DNA of 20,473 bases from an uncultured Candidatus Melainabacteria bacterium (GCA_937895785.1 CALBKW010000151.1:1-20473), one strand, 5' to 3'. Shown: positions 1 through 7,092, counted from the stretch's first letter. Notes: generated from the letters alone by a model not told the origin. Program-made: numbers and translations.

Positions 1-92
1 GCAAAACAATTGATAATTGTTTTGTGAGAGGTTCTAGAGTCGAACGAAGTGAGCGAACCCGTATGGTGTCGGTCAAACGTTACTCTGCCGAC
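1..92 (+). repeat. Hairpin-rich repeat, left copy (inverted partner at 1025-1116)
   Basis: This 92-bp block matches the reverse complement of 1025-1116 with six mismatches (86/92 by eye) and no gaps. It begins with a near-perfect hairpin (CAAAACAATT / AATTGTTTTG, three-base loop). A palindromic core containing TCGAACGAAGTGAGCGAAC follows, and then GTGTCGG pairs loosely with CTGCCGAC. The copy starts at the window edge, so its outer part may be missing. It contains no reading frame. It could be a dispersed intergenic repeat (REP- or MITE-like), a 3'-UTR or terminator repeat, or one end of a small element. The sequence alone does not decide which. Confidence 0.85.
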
Positions 93-224
93 GCTCTAAA
101 TAAACCAAGACTGTTTCAGAAACGCAATGACTTTCCAATAAAAACTTGGACCTTATAAACTCAGTGTAGCTTAAAAACAGCAGTTATCGCCTTCTCTATT
201 ATACCCAATTTAACAACAAAATTC

Positions 225-269
225 GTCCGTTTTAAACGTACGTGTTTTAACGTACGTAAAAATACGGAC
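225..269. other. Long imperfect hairpin in leader region
   Basis: GTCCGTTTTAAACGTACG at the left pairs with CGTACGTAAAAATACGGAC at the right across a short AT-rich loop, with a bulge and a couple of mismatches in the AT-rich middle. Both arms contain the palindromic ACGTACG. No T-run follows, so it is not a standard terminator. It could be an RNA structural element or a protein-binding dyad. Confidence 0.6.
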
Positions 270-354
270 AACAAACCTTCAAATAGTCGACAATGTTGTG
301 TTGCGCCATTAAAAATCCTGCCCCGACAGGCTCAGTAAGAAATTTAAAGTTAAG

Positions 355-394
355 AAAAGCTCAACAGTTTGATTTGTTGGGCTTTTTCTTTCTT
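355..394 (+). terminator. Rho-independent terminator upstream of the small ORF
   Basis: AAAAGCTCAACA pairs with TGTTGGGCTTTT (one G-U pair) around an 8-nt loop, followed by a T-rich tail (TCTTTCTTT). The T-rich side favours the plus strand. It would end a transcript that begins upstream, since no gene precedes it within the window. Confidence 0.75.
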
Positions 395-432
395 TGTAAA
401 CAAATGTAACACGATGACTTAAAAGCCTAAAG

Positions 433-460
433 TTTCCATGTGATTAAGCCGATATATAAA
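433..460 (+). promoter_or_regulatory. Possible promoter of the small ORF
   Basis: TTTCCA (433-438) is separated by 16 nt from TATAAA (455-460), downstream of the terminator at 355-394 and about 40 nt before the start codon. The -35 is weak and the region is AT-rich, so this is tentative. Confidence 0.35.
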
Positions 461-501
461 ATGTAAGGGAAAACAAATTAGTAGTAAGGGAAATGTGGAA
501 T

Positions 502-918
502 ATGGCTTTAAATGTATCTTATGTTCAACAATATTATCAAGGAATTGATGCTCAAACTTTAAAATCAGCAACAAGAAACATCTTAGCTAACGCTGAAGCA
601 AAAGCTACTGCTAATCAAGTTAAAGGTGTTGATGTTGATTTATATAACGGTCAAATCGACGCTATGACTGCAAGACAAGTTGCAATGTCTGGTGCAGGCT
701 TACAAGTTACTTTAAATCACAATTTAGAAACAGCAATTAAATTCTTAAAAACTAAAGCTGCAGAATCAACAAAATCTTCAAAAACTGCAGATGTAATTTC
801 AATTGCTTCAACTAACAAAGATAAAGAAGGTTCAAATCCTTTCTACAACGGCGATGTATATGATTATTCTAAAAAAGAAGAAGAAAAGAAAGAATACTTA
901 TTCATCACTGCTGCATAA
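502..918 (+). CDS. Small protein of unknown function bracketed by inverted repeats
   Basis: I do not recognise a family. The 138-residue product starts ALNVSYVQQYYQG. It has a moderately amphipathic, Ala/Gln/Thr-rich first half that looks helical, a central TAIKFLKTKAAES stretch, then a Ser/Thr/Lys-rich linker and a very charged tail (YSKKEEEKKE) ending in FITAA. There is no signal peptide or membrane segment. Two starts are possible: ATG 493 (adds MWN) lies only 2 nt after AAGGG at 486-490, whereas ATG 502 sits 11 nt after it, so I prefer 502. Both ends of the gene are punctuated by terminators, so it is probably a single-gene transcript. The surrounding 92-bp inverted repeats raise the possibility of a mobile cassette, but no transposase is present. 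Codon use resembles the neighbours, which supports a real gene. Confidence 0.7.
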   Translation: MALNVSYVQQYYQGIDAQTLKSATRNILANAEAKATANQVKGVDVDLYNGQIDAMTARQVAMSGAGLQVTLNHNLETAIKFLKTKAAESTKSSKTADVISIASTNKDKEGSNPFYNGDVYDYSKKEEEKKEYLFITAA

Positions 919-970
919 ACAAGTTTTATAATAAATTTCCTTATTTCCTTCCCTATATACAAATTTTCAT

Positions 971-995
971 GCCACCTGTAAGGTGGCTTTTTTTT
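971..995 (+). terminator. Rho-independent terminator after the small ORF
   Basis: A perfect 7-bp GC-rich stem (GCCACCT / AGGTGGC, loop GTA) is followed by eight T residues. It lies about 50 nt after the stop codon of the 502-918 gene. Confidence 0.9.
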
Positions 996-1024
996 GTAAA
1001 ATGTTGTAACGAATTATTCGGGGT

Positions 1025-1116
1025 GTCGGCAGAGTAATGTCTGACCGACACCTTACGGGTTCGCCCACTTCGTTCGACTCTAGAACCTTTCACAAAACAA
1101 TTATAAATTGTTTTGC
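1025..1116 (-). repeat. Hairpin-rich repeat, right copy (inverted partner at 1-92)
   Basis: Read on the minus strand this copy starts 23 nt after the mgtE stop codon and has the same hairpin order as 1-92. Because it is complete, more structure shows. CGACTCT just outside the copy (1123-1129) pairs with AGAGTCG inside it, enclosing the CAAAACAATT/AATTGTTTTG hairpin, and GGTGTCGG pairs with CCGACACC at the far end (about 1022-1052). It lies between convergent genes and in the sense orientation downstream of mgtE. A role as the mgtE 3' end is therefore plausible, although no strong T-run follows. Confidence 0.85.
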
Positions 1117-1138
1117 TCGGCAGAGTCGAAAATTCGGA

Positions 1139-2506
1139 CTAAATCATTTTTAAAACTAAAATTGAAGCCAATGCAAAATAAACTGCAAGTCCTAAAACGT
1201 CTATTGCTGTTGCAATTACAGGGCCTGAGGCTACTGCTGGGTCAATATTCATTTTTTTCATTGTAAATGGAGTTAATGTACCAATCAAGGTTGCAAGCGC
1301 CATATTTATTGCCATTGCGATACCTACGATGAAACCAAGTTCAAAGTTTTGTTGCCAGCCCCAAGTAAATAGCGTTACTAAAACTCCGAAAAATGCACCA
1401 ATCATTAAACCGATAAAACTTTCTCTCAAAATATGTTTAATCATTGACCCTGTTGTGATTTGACCAGTTGATAAACCACGAACAATAAGTGTAATACTTT
1501 GAGTTCCGATGTTACCTGCTAAACCTGCAAGTAGTGGAATAAAAATTGCAACAATTGGTAATGCTTTTAATGTATGGTCAAAACAGTTAACGACGTTAAC
1601 TGCAATTAATTCACCGATTAAAGTTACAAACAACCAAGGTGTGCGCGCTTTCATTGATGTAAACACGCTACCTTCAAGGATTTCGTCCTCGTCAATGCTA
1701 CCTGTTGAGATACCAGAAGATGCGTAGATTTCTTCTGTTGTTTCTTCTTCCAATGCATCTTGAGCATCGTCCCATGTAACAATCCCTCTAAGGTGATTGT
1801 ACTGGTCTACAACTGGTAAAGAGTCAAATTGGTATTTCATAAATACGTCTGAAATAGTATCTCTGTAATCATCAATGTGAAGTTTTACAATATCAGCGTT
1901 CATTATATCTTTTACTTTTGTTTTAAATGGTGAAGTTAAAAGCGTTCTTAGTGATAAAACACCTAGCAAGTGGTCTTGTGTATCTGTTACATAGACATAG
2001 TACAAGTCGATGTTATCTTCTTCTGCTTTTTCTCTAATGTAGTCCAAAACTTCTTTTACTGTCATTTCTTGAGTAACCATCATAAATAACGGTGTCATCA
2101 TACCACCTGCGGTATCTTCATCGTAGTTCATCAATTCACGAACTTCAGAAGAGAACTTTTTAGGTAAAGAATCCAAATACGCTTCGGTATCGTCTTCTTC
2201 CATGTCACCTAAAACGTCGGCTGCGGCATCGTGTGGTAAGTTTTGGATAATTCTTGCTGCTAAATCAGTGTCAATATCTCCTAAAATTTCAACCTGTAAA
2301 TTAGGAGGAAGGTACTCAATCATTTCAGCAGCTTTGTCTTCGTCAATAAGATTGAAACATTCTAAACGTTCTTCTGGCTTTAGTTCTTGGAAAATATCAG
2401 CCAAATCGGCAGCGTGAAAACCGTTCAATTCTTCGGCTAATTGAGCGGTTGTTTCATCGGCTAGGATTTCACGTATTCTGTCTACGGTTGTTTGAATATC
2501 AATCAT
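1139..2506 (-). CDS. mgtE: Magnesium transporter MgtE
   Basis: 455 residues, the usual MgtE length. MgtE is a homodimeric Mg2+-gated Mg2+ channel of the inner membrane. The order of parts is complete. An acidic helical N-domain (about 1-130) contains repeats such as YLPPNLQVEILGDID and NLPHDAAADVLGDM. A CBS pair follows (about 135-255, with DEDTAGGMMTP at its start). Five membrane helices (about 285-455) include GNIGTQS and the NIDPAVASGPVIAT stretch with the conserved pore Asp. The ATG at 2506 is preceded at exactly 6 nt by TATAAT and has no properly spaced Shine-Dalgarno. It diverges from argS across 74 nt, which leaves no room for a full M-box riboswitch. The product is certain at family level. 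Confidence 0.97.
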   Translation of the reverse strand: MIDIQTTVDRIREILADETTAQLAEELNGFHAADLADIFQELKPEERLECFNLIDEDKAAEMIEYLPPNLQVEILGDIDTDLAARIIQNLPHDAAADVLGDMEEDDTEAYLDSLPKKFSSEVRELMNYDEDTAGGMMTPLFMMVTQEMTVKEVLDYIREKAEEDNIDLYYVYVTDTQDHLLGVLSLRTLLTSPFKTKVKDIMNADIVKLHIDDYRDTISDVFMKYQFDSLPVVDQYNHLRGIVTWDDAQDALEEETTEEIYASSGISTGSIDEDEILEGSVFTSMKARTPWLFVTLIGELIAVNVVNCFDHTLKALPIVAIFIPLLAGLAGNIGTQSITLIVRGLSTGQITTGSMIKHILRESFIGLMIGAFFGVLVTLFTWGWQQNFELGFIVGIAMAINMALATLIGTLTPFTMKKMNIDPAVASGPVIATAIDVLGLAVYFALASILVLKMI

Positions 2507-2512
2507 AGTTTT

Positions 2513-2518
2513 ATTATA
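2513..2518 (-). promoter_or_regulatory. mgtE -10 element placed 6 nt before the start codon
   Basis: TATAAT on the minus strand is followed by AAAACT and then the mgtE ATG. Transcription starting about 7 nt after this hexamer would begin at or next to the ATG, giving a leaderless mRNA. No good -35 is visible. Confidence 0.55.
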
Positions 2519-2539
2519 TCCTAAATATTTTTTTTAGTT

Positions 2540-2545
2540 TATAAT
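2540..2545 (+). promoter_or_regulatory. Likely argS -10 element
   Basis: A consensus TATAAT lies 35 nt upstream of the argS ATG. It is followed by a conventional leader with Shine-Dalgarno AGAGGA (2570-2575). The -35 is poor, so the call rests on the -10 and its position. Confidence 0.45.
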
Positions 2546-2580
2546 AATTTTATTAAGAATTTTTTGAAAAGAGGAATTAT

Positions 2581-4320
2581 ATGCTAAAAGATTTATACTT
2601 AAAAGAAGTTGAAAAAGCTATTGATACAGCGATTAAGGCTGGAAAACTTGGTCAGATGACTGAATATACTGCAAATTCATTAAATGTTGAAAAGCCTAAA
2701 AATCCAGAGTTTGGTGATTTTGCAATCAATGTTTCATCATTGGCTAGAAATGCAAGAATTGCACCTCCTCAAATAGCAAATGCAATAGTTGAAAACTTGA
2801 AAAAAGAAGGTTATGAAGTATCTGTAATGGGTGGTTTTATTAACTTTAAGACTGGAAAAGAACTTTTAGCAAAAGCTATAGAAGAAATTTTTATAGAAAA
2901 AGAAAATTACGGAAAACCTAAAAATGTTAAAACAGAAAAGATTAATTTAGAATATGTTTCAGCAAACCCAACAGGTCCATTTCACATTGGGCACGGTCGT
3001 TGGGCTGCAATGGGTAGTGCTTTAGCAAATCTTTTAAAATTTTATGGACACGATGTATATCAAGAATTTTATATTAATGATGCTGGTTCTCAAATTCAAA
3101 AATTGGGTAATTCCTTAAAAATTAGAATTAAGCAAGAGTTAGGTGAAAATGTTGATTTTCCTACTGATGAGGTTGAAAGAAAAAACTTCTACCCTGGAGA
3201 TTACCTAGTTCCTGTTGCCAAAAAATTCTTAGAAGATAATAAAGAATTAATGCAAAAAGTTCAAAATGATGTAGACAAAATTGACTTACAACTTGTATGC
3301 GATTATGCAAAAGCAGAAATGGAACGCTTGCAAAGAGCATTATTAGATAACTTTAGAGTTCATTTTGACAAATTTTATTCAGAATTAACTCTTCACCAAT
3401 CTGGTAAAGTAGAAGAATCTTACAAAAAATTAGAAGAAAGTGGTAAATTGTACGAAAAAGAAGGTGCAATTTGGTTTAAATCTTCTGAATACGGTGATGA
3501 TGAAGATAGAGTTATCAAAAAAGCTGATGGCTCAAATACATACTTAACTGCTGATATTGCATATCACAAAGACAAATTAGACAGAGGTTTTGACAGATTA
3601 ATTAACATATGGGGTGCTGACCACCATGGGTATGTAGCACGTGTTAAGGCTTCTATTGAGGCTTTAGGCTATGACCCAAATAAACTTGAAGTTCTTTTAG
3701 GTCAATTGGTAAATCTTGTTATCAACGGTGAACAAACAAGAATGGGTAAGCGTAAAAATATGATTACCTTAGATGATTTGATTGAAGAAGTTGGCGTTGA
3801 TGCAACTCGTTTTTGGATGTGTATGAGAGATATTGACAATACTCTTGATTTTGATATTGAACTTGCCAAAAAATCTACAGATGAAAATCCAGTATTCTAC
3901 GTTCAATATGCACATGCAAGAGCTTGTTCAATCTTGAGAAATGCAGTTAATGACAGAAAAGACACTCAAACTGGCGAAACAATTAAAGCGCCTTTAACAC
4001 AAGAAGAACTAGACAATTTAGTTAATAATTATGATAAAACTTTAATTGAAAATGACATTGATAATGCTAAAAAATTAATATTAAAACTTGAAGAATTTAA
4101 ATCTACAATCGTAAATTCAGCTAAAAATAGAACAGTTTATACAATTTGCAGATATGTTCAAGAACTTGCAAGTGAGTTCCATTCATTCTATAACGCAACA
4201 AGAGTAATTACTGATGACAAACAAACAACACTTGCTCGTTTATCTCTAGTATGGGCTGTTAAATCAGTATTAGAACAAGGTTTAGGTATTCTAGCTGTTT
4301 CAGCTCCTGAACATATGTAA
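2581..4320 (+). CDS. argS: Arginyl-tRNA synthetase
   Basis: 579 residues, normal length. This class I synthetase charges tRNA-Arg in the cytoplasm. The N-terminal Add-1 domain covers about 1-110. The Rossmann catalytic core carries SANPTGPFHIGHGR with the HIGH motif at about 135-138, then GADHHGY at about 346-352. The KMSKR-loop position reads RMGKRKN at about 387-393, a common ArgS variant. The DALR-type anticodon-binding domain follows and the protein ends SAPEHM, the typical ArgS C-terminus. Start ATG 2581 has Shine-Dalgarno AGAGGA about 5 nt upstream. The gene is monocistronic, with a strong hairpin terminator 9 nt after the stop codon. Nothing appears broken. Confidence 0.98.
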   Translation: MLKDLYLKEVEKAIDTAIKAGKLGQMTEYTANSLNVEKPKNPEFGDFAINVSSLARNARIAPPQIANAIVENLKKEGYEVSVMGGFINFKTGKELLAKAIEEIFIEKENYGKPKNVKTEKINLEYVSANPTGPFHIGHGRWAAMGSALANLLKFYGHDVYQEFYINDAGSQIQKLGNSLKIRIKQELGENVDFPTDEVERKNFYPGDYLVPVAKKFLEDNKELMQKVQNDVDKIDLQLVCDYAKAEMERLQRALLDNFRVHFDKFYSELTLHQSGKVEESYKKLEESGKLYEKEGAIWFKSSEYGDDEDRVIKKADGSNTYLTADIAYHKDKLDRGFDRLINIWGADHHGYVARVKASIEALGYDPNKLEVLLGQLVNLVINGEQTRMGKRKNMITLDDLIEEVGVDATRFWMCMRDIDNTLDFDIELAKKSTDENPVFYVQYAHARACSILRNAVNDRKDTQTGETIKAPLTQEELDNLVNNYDKTLIENDIDNAKKLILKLEEFKSTIVNSAKNRTVYTICRYVQELASEFHSFYNATRVITDDKQTTLARLSLVWAVKSVLEQGLGILAVSAPEHM

Positions 4321-4329
4321 TAAAAATTT

Positions 4330-4371
4330 AAAATGGCGGTTTTGAGTTAACCCTCAAAACCGCCATTTTTT
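4330..4371. terminator. Bidirectional terminator between argS and the asparaginase-family gene
   Basis: A 17-bp perfect stem (AAAATGGCGGTTTTGAG pairing with its complement at 4353-4369) with a 6-nt loop is flanked by A- and T-runs, so it can work in both directions. It separates convergent transcripts. Confidence 0.93.
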
Positions 4372-4386
4372 TATATAAATAAACAA

Positions 4387-5322
4387 TTAAAGTCCAACGA
4401 ATTTCATTTCACCAAGAATATCTCCGTGAAGAGTTTTTACGTGGTTTTCAAATGGAATATTTACCCAATCCATCTTTTTCAACATACTAAGAGTTGTGAT
4501 TTCTCGAGCTTTCATGTCGCAGTCTAAAATTTTAACAAGGATACCTTCTGCTTCATCAAGGTTAACAACAATGCAAAGTCCGCCAGCACCAACTTTTGCT
4601 ACAAGATTGTTTGAATTTTCCATTATTTTTGTATCTAATCGGTCTTCTCCACCAATTATGTATGGATAATGACGAAAGGCATCACGTATTTTTTTATATT
4701 TTTCAGATGAAAATAGATTTAGATAGCCTTTTAGCATATTTTTTAGGGGCATTGAGCAAATAGGAACTCCGCAACCGTCCTTAGTTACAGGGTAATCTTC
4801 GTCTGAAACTTCACAAAAATCATAAATTCTGTTCTTAATTTCTTGTTGAAGAGGATGTTCTGGTTGATCGTAAGTATCTAAATCCCAGCCATTTTTTTTG
4901 CAAAGCGCCAACATCATGATGTGTTTTCCAACACAATTATTATGAAAAACTGTAGGTTTTTCGCCTGATTTAATCATTTCTTCTTGTGCGGTTTTAGAAA
5001 TAGGTTTATGAATACCGCATTTTAACTTACTTTCATCAATGCCTATTTTATTCAATAAGCGTTTTGCAAGTTCTACATGACATTTTTCGCCAGCATGAGA
5101 TGCACAGCAAATCGCAATTTCTTCTTCTGTAAAATCAAGATTATAATCAATAATTAATGAAGCTTGAAGAGGTTTTGCGCATGAACGTAAATAAAACGGA
5201 TAACCGAAAGTTTCACCAAATGCGAAGCCAGAAGAAACCACAAAACCAAGGTGTTCTTGCTCAACAAGTCCATCTCTAAAGTATTTTACTAATCGTTGTG
5301 GTAAATAGCTATCTGGATACAT
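4387..5322 (-). CDS. Asparaginase_II-family amidohydrolase (thermolabile L-asparaginase type)
   Basis: 311 residues with the signatures of the Asparaginase_II family (Rhizobium etli ReAIV/ReAV type), which hydrolyses L-asparagine to aspartate and ammonia and is unrelated to E. coli AnsA/AnsB. Visible motifs are RSCAKPLQA with Ser47-x-x-Lys50, CCASHAGE at about 72-79, NNCVGKH with Cys130-x-x-Lys133, and DGCGVP with Cys184. These have the same order and nearly the same spacing as the serine-lysine tandem and zinc-site residues described for ReAV. Near the C-terminus, VAKVGAGG is also typical. The protein is cytoplasmic, with no signal peptide. Its start codon overlaps the stop of the upstream gene by one base (TAATG), so the two are likely translationally coupled. 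Substrate preference cannot be fixed from sequence. Confidence 0.88.
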   Translation of the reverse strand: MYPDSYLPQRLVKYFRDGLVEQEHLGFVVSSGFAFGETFGYPFYLRSCAKPLQASLIIDYNLDFTEEEIAICCASHAGEKCHVELAKRLLNKIGIDESKLKCGIHKPISKTAQEEMIKSGEKPTVFHNNCVGKHIMMLALCKKNGWDLDTYDQPEHPLQQEIKNRIYDFCEVSDEDYPVTKDGCGVPICSMPLKNMLKGYLNLFSSEKYKKIRDAFRHYPYIIGGEDRLDTKIMENSNNLVAKVGAGGLCIVVNLDEAEGILVKILDCDMKAREITTLSMLKKMDWVNIPFENHVKTLHGDILGEMKFVGL

Positions 5323-6071
5323 TATTTTTTCTTAAACATTGATAATAACTTAGCTAATTTAGCTTTTAAAATAGTGTTTTGACGTTTCAATTCTTCAATT
5401 TCAGCAACATACTTGCTATCATTAGCAGTAACACCTTCTGGAATAATAGATGTATCTAGGATAAATCTTTTTCTAGCTTCTTCTTTTATTGTAATTAAAG
5501 ATGCGGTGTCTTTTTCTGTAATGTAACCCAAATCAATCATAACTTGAGCGATTTTAGATTTTTGACCTGCAGCAGTAAGTTCCTTTTGTTTTCTGATTGT
5601 CATTTCCAATTGGTCAACATTAATTTTTCCAACACGTTTGAAATATTCACCAGTTCTGAAACGTCCAGACATAAAGCCAGCCATTGCAACAATTTTCATT
5701 GGTACAGGAGCTTTAATCATATCTTCATCAATCGCAGTCATAAAAAGTTTGCAGACTTCTTCAAGAGTCCAAAAACGATTTAATGCAATTTCCATTATCG
5801 AAAGACCTTCATCTAAATCTTCCAAAAATAGATACATGTTTGGTTCAAACCCTTTTTTGCGTTCTTCTAATTCTGATTTGCCAACGTAAGAAAGAACAGG
5901 TACGTACAAGTGTAACAAGTCGGATTCTTTTCTATTAATGAAATCTTCAGAAAGCATAGATTGTAAATCCTCGTACAAATGTAAGAAGATTACTTGTTTA
6001 ATCCAAAGTGGAAATTCTTTTAATTTTTCTATGAAATTGTTTAATAAATTTTTCTTCAAAATACTCTCCAT
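5322..6071 (-). CDS. Unknown protein with MshEN/T2SSE-N-like region and C-terminal coiled coil
   Basis: 249 residues with no full-length family that I recognise. The N-terminal half (1-140) is mostly helical and hydrophobic-amphipathic without clear membrane spans. Residues about 145-205 (GKINVDQLEMTIRKQ ... KIAQVMIDLGYITEKD) follow the pattern of the small N-terminal domain of type II secretion/type IV pilus ATPases (MshEN/T2SSE_N), where 'LGxxLVxxGxIT' motifs recur and some members bind c-di-GMP. There is no ATPase domain. Residues about 221-245 (VAEIEELKRQNTILKAKLAK) form a heptad-like coiled coil, followed by a Lys-rich end. It is first in a two-gene operon with the asparaginase-family gene (one-base overlap). 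The Shine-Dalgarno is weak. A regulatory or scaffolding role is inference only. Confidence 0.8.
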   Translation of the reverse strand: MESILKKNLLNNFIEKLKEFPLWIKQVIFLHLYEDLQSMLSEDFINRKESDLLHLYVPVLSYVGKSELEERKKGFEPNMYLFLEDLDEGLSIMEIALNRFWTLEEVCKLFMTAIDEDMIKAPVPMKIVAMAGFMSGRFRTGEYFKRVGKINVDQLEMTIRKQKELTAAGQKSKIAQVMIDLGYITEKDTASLITIKEEARKRFILDTSIIPEGVTANDSKYVAEIEELKRQNTILKAKLAKLLSMFKKK

Positions 6072-6127
6072 TAAGTATTCTTTTTTATCTATTATATATT
6101 ATAATATAAATAAAGGCAAGTTTATTA

Positions 6128-6155
6128 TATAAAAGAAAAACTATAAAAGAAAAAC
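6128..6155. repeat. 14-bp perfect tandem duplication in the flaG-like leader
   Basis: TATAAAAGAAAAAC occurs twice head to tail (6128-6141 and 6142-6155), ending 12 nt before the start codon and directly upstream of the AAGGAAG Shine-Dalgarno. Each copy contains a TATAAA hexamer, so the duplication could duplicate a -10 element or lengthen the leader. Confidence 0.8.
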
Positions 6156-6167
6156 AAAAGGAAGAAA

Positions 6168-6671
6168 ATGAGCGTAGACGGTTTTTCAATGTCAAGTTTG
6201 GGACTCCCAAAAGATATAACTTCAGCACAAATGGCGGCGAGTACAGAACAAGCTGTTTTGAATGCAAGTGAAAAGGTTGTTGGCAAAATTGACAGAGCTT
6301 TAAATAAAAAAATTGATAACAATACTGACGAAGAAAAAGAAAATAAACAATTTTTTGAAGATGGATTTCAAGATGATGACGAGGACGATGATGATAATGA
6401 TGGTCAAAATGAAGATACTCCAAAATCAACTATAAATCCAGACGAGGTTTTTAATGATGGTATTGCAAAGAAAAAGCGTAGCCGTTACAAAGCTCCAATA
6501 ATAAGTGATCCAGAAAATATTACAGTAAGATTTAACAACGGCTTGAATAATATTGAACTGTATAATATAGTTACTAATAAAACAGTGGAATCTATAGCTA
6601 CCGAAGATTTTGTCAGTATGGTAAACAAGTTAGATTACAATTCAGGAATTTTATTAAACAAAAATATTTAG
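6168..6671 (+). CDS. flaG: FlaG-like flagellar protein
   Basis: 167 residues. The N-terminal 60 residues are helical, followed by a very acidic linker (about 65-84, with DDDEDDDDNDG) and a basic patch KKKRSRYK at about 101-108. The last 50 residues (ITVRFNNGLNNIELYNIVTN ... FVSMVNKLDYNSGILLNK) resemble the FlaG domain: an alternating strand, a 'D/N-x-x-T-x-x-x-I' turn, then a helix and a final 'GxLL' element. In other bacteria flaG sits next to fliD and fliS and influences filament length; here fliS follows after 7 nt, which supports the call. Shine-Dalgarno AAGGAAG is well placed. The acidic linker is unusual for FlaG. Confidence is moderate because similarity is confined to the C-terminus. 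Confidence 0.6.
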   Translation: MSVDGFSMSSLGLPKDITSAQMAASTEQAVLNASEKVVGKIDRALNKKIDNNTDEEKENKQFFEDGFQDDDEDDDDNDGQNEDTPKSTINPDEVFNDGIAKKKRSRYKAPIISDPENITVRFNNGLNNIELYNIVTNKTVESIATEDFVSMVNKLDYNSGILLNKNI

Positions 6672-6678
6672 AGGTTTT

Positions 6679-7092
6679 ATGAATCCATATTTAAAGACAT
6701 ACCAAAAAAATGAAATTGAAACAGCATCTCCAGAAAAAATATTGATTTTGCTATATGATGGCGCTATTCAATTTTTGAACAAAGCGAAAATAGCAATGAA
6801 AAATAACGATATTCCAGAAATACACAACAATATAATGGGCTGTGAAGAAATTATTGAAGAATTTATAAATACTGTGGACGAAGAAAAAGGTGGCGATTTT
6901 GCTGTTAGAATAAAGGCTTTGTACCAATATTTTTATAACACTTTAGTTATGGCAAATATAAAAAAAGATGAATCTAAAATAGATGAAGTTTTAAGACATT
7001 TGGTAGAACTTAGAGCAACTTGGAAACAAGCAATTGCCATTGCAAATAGTCAAAGAGCACAAGCTTCAACTGGCTCTGATTACGAAGGTTAA
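6679..7092 (+). CDS. fliS: Flagellar export chaperone FliS
   Basis: 137 residues, the usual FliS size. FliS binds the C-terminus of flagellin in the cytoplasm, prevents early polymerisation and delivers it to the flagellar export apparatus. The N-terminus NPYLKTYQKNEIETASPEKI and the following LILLYDGAIQFLNKA match the family signature (Y-x-x-x-x-V/I-x-T-A-x-P-x-x-L-x-x-M/L-L-Y-D-G). The rest is an all-helical bundle with the usual ELRATWKQAI helix near the end. The gene lies 7 nt after the flaG-like gene and one base before the next start, so this is an operon. Confidence 0.95.
   Translation: MNPYLKTYQKNEIETASPEKILILLYDGAIQFLNKAKIAMKNNDIPEIHNNIMGCEEIIEEFINTVDEEKGGDFAVRIKALYQYFYNTLVMANIKKDESKIDEVLRHLVELRATWKQAIAIANSQRAQASTGSDYEG

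Larger units (their letters stand above)
93..490. other. Long non-coding leader region between repeat and small ORF
   Basis: About 400 bases carry no credible protein gene. What can be seen is an 18-bp imperfect hairpin at 225-269, a rho-independent terminator at 355-394, and a TATAAT-like hexamer on the minus strand at 198-203 (GGGTATAAT read on that strand, without a good -35). A possible promoter for the downstream ORF lies near 433-460. The terminator placed about 100 bases before the ORF implies either a small RNA that ends there or an attenuated leader. I do not recognise tmRNA, RNase P RNA, SRP RNA or a known riboswitch in it. Confidence 0.5.

Noticed and set aside
292..408. Open frame of 38 codons beginning ATG TTG TGT TGC in the leader region
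   Set aside because: No ribosome site, unusual composition, and it reads through the terminator hairpin at 355-394.
1..490. tmRNA, RNase P RNA, SRP RNA or tRNA in the leader region
   Set aside because: No acceptor stem with CCA, no tag frame, no GGAAAGTCC-type or SRP tetraloop motifs on either strand by eye.
1..1116. Insertion sequence or transposon proper
   Set aside because: Inverted repeats are present but no transposase-like frame, and target duplications cannot be judged because the left end is at the window edge.
2507..2580. Possible M-box (Mg2+) riboswitch before mgtE
   Set aside because: Only 74 nt separate mgtE and argS, and the mgtE -10 sits 6 nt from its ATG, leaving no leader for a riboswitch.
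6085..6429. Minus-strand frame rich in His/Leu/Phe opposite the flaG-like gene
   Set aside because: It is the antisense shadow of the acidic (GAT/GAC-rich) linker, with no ribosome site and implausible composition.
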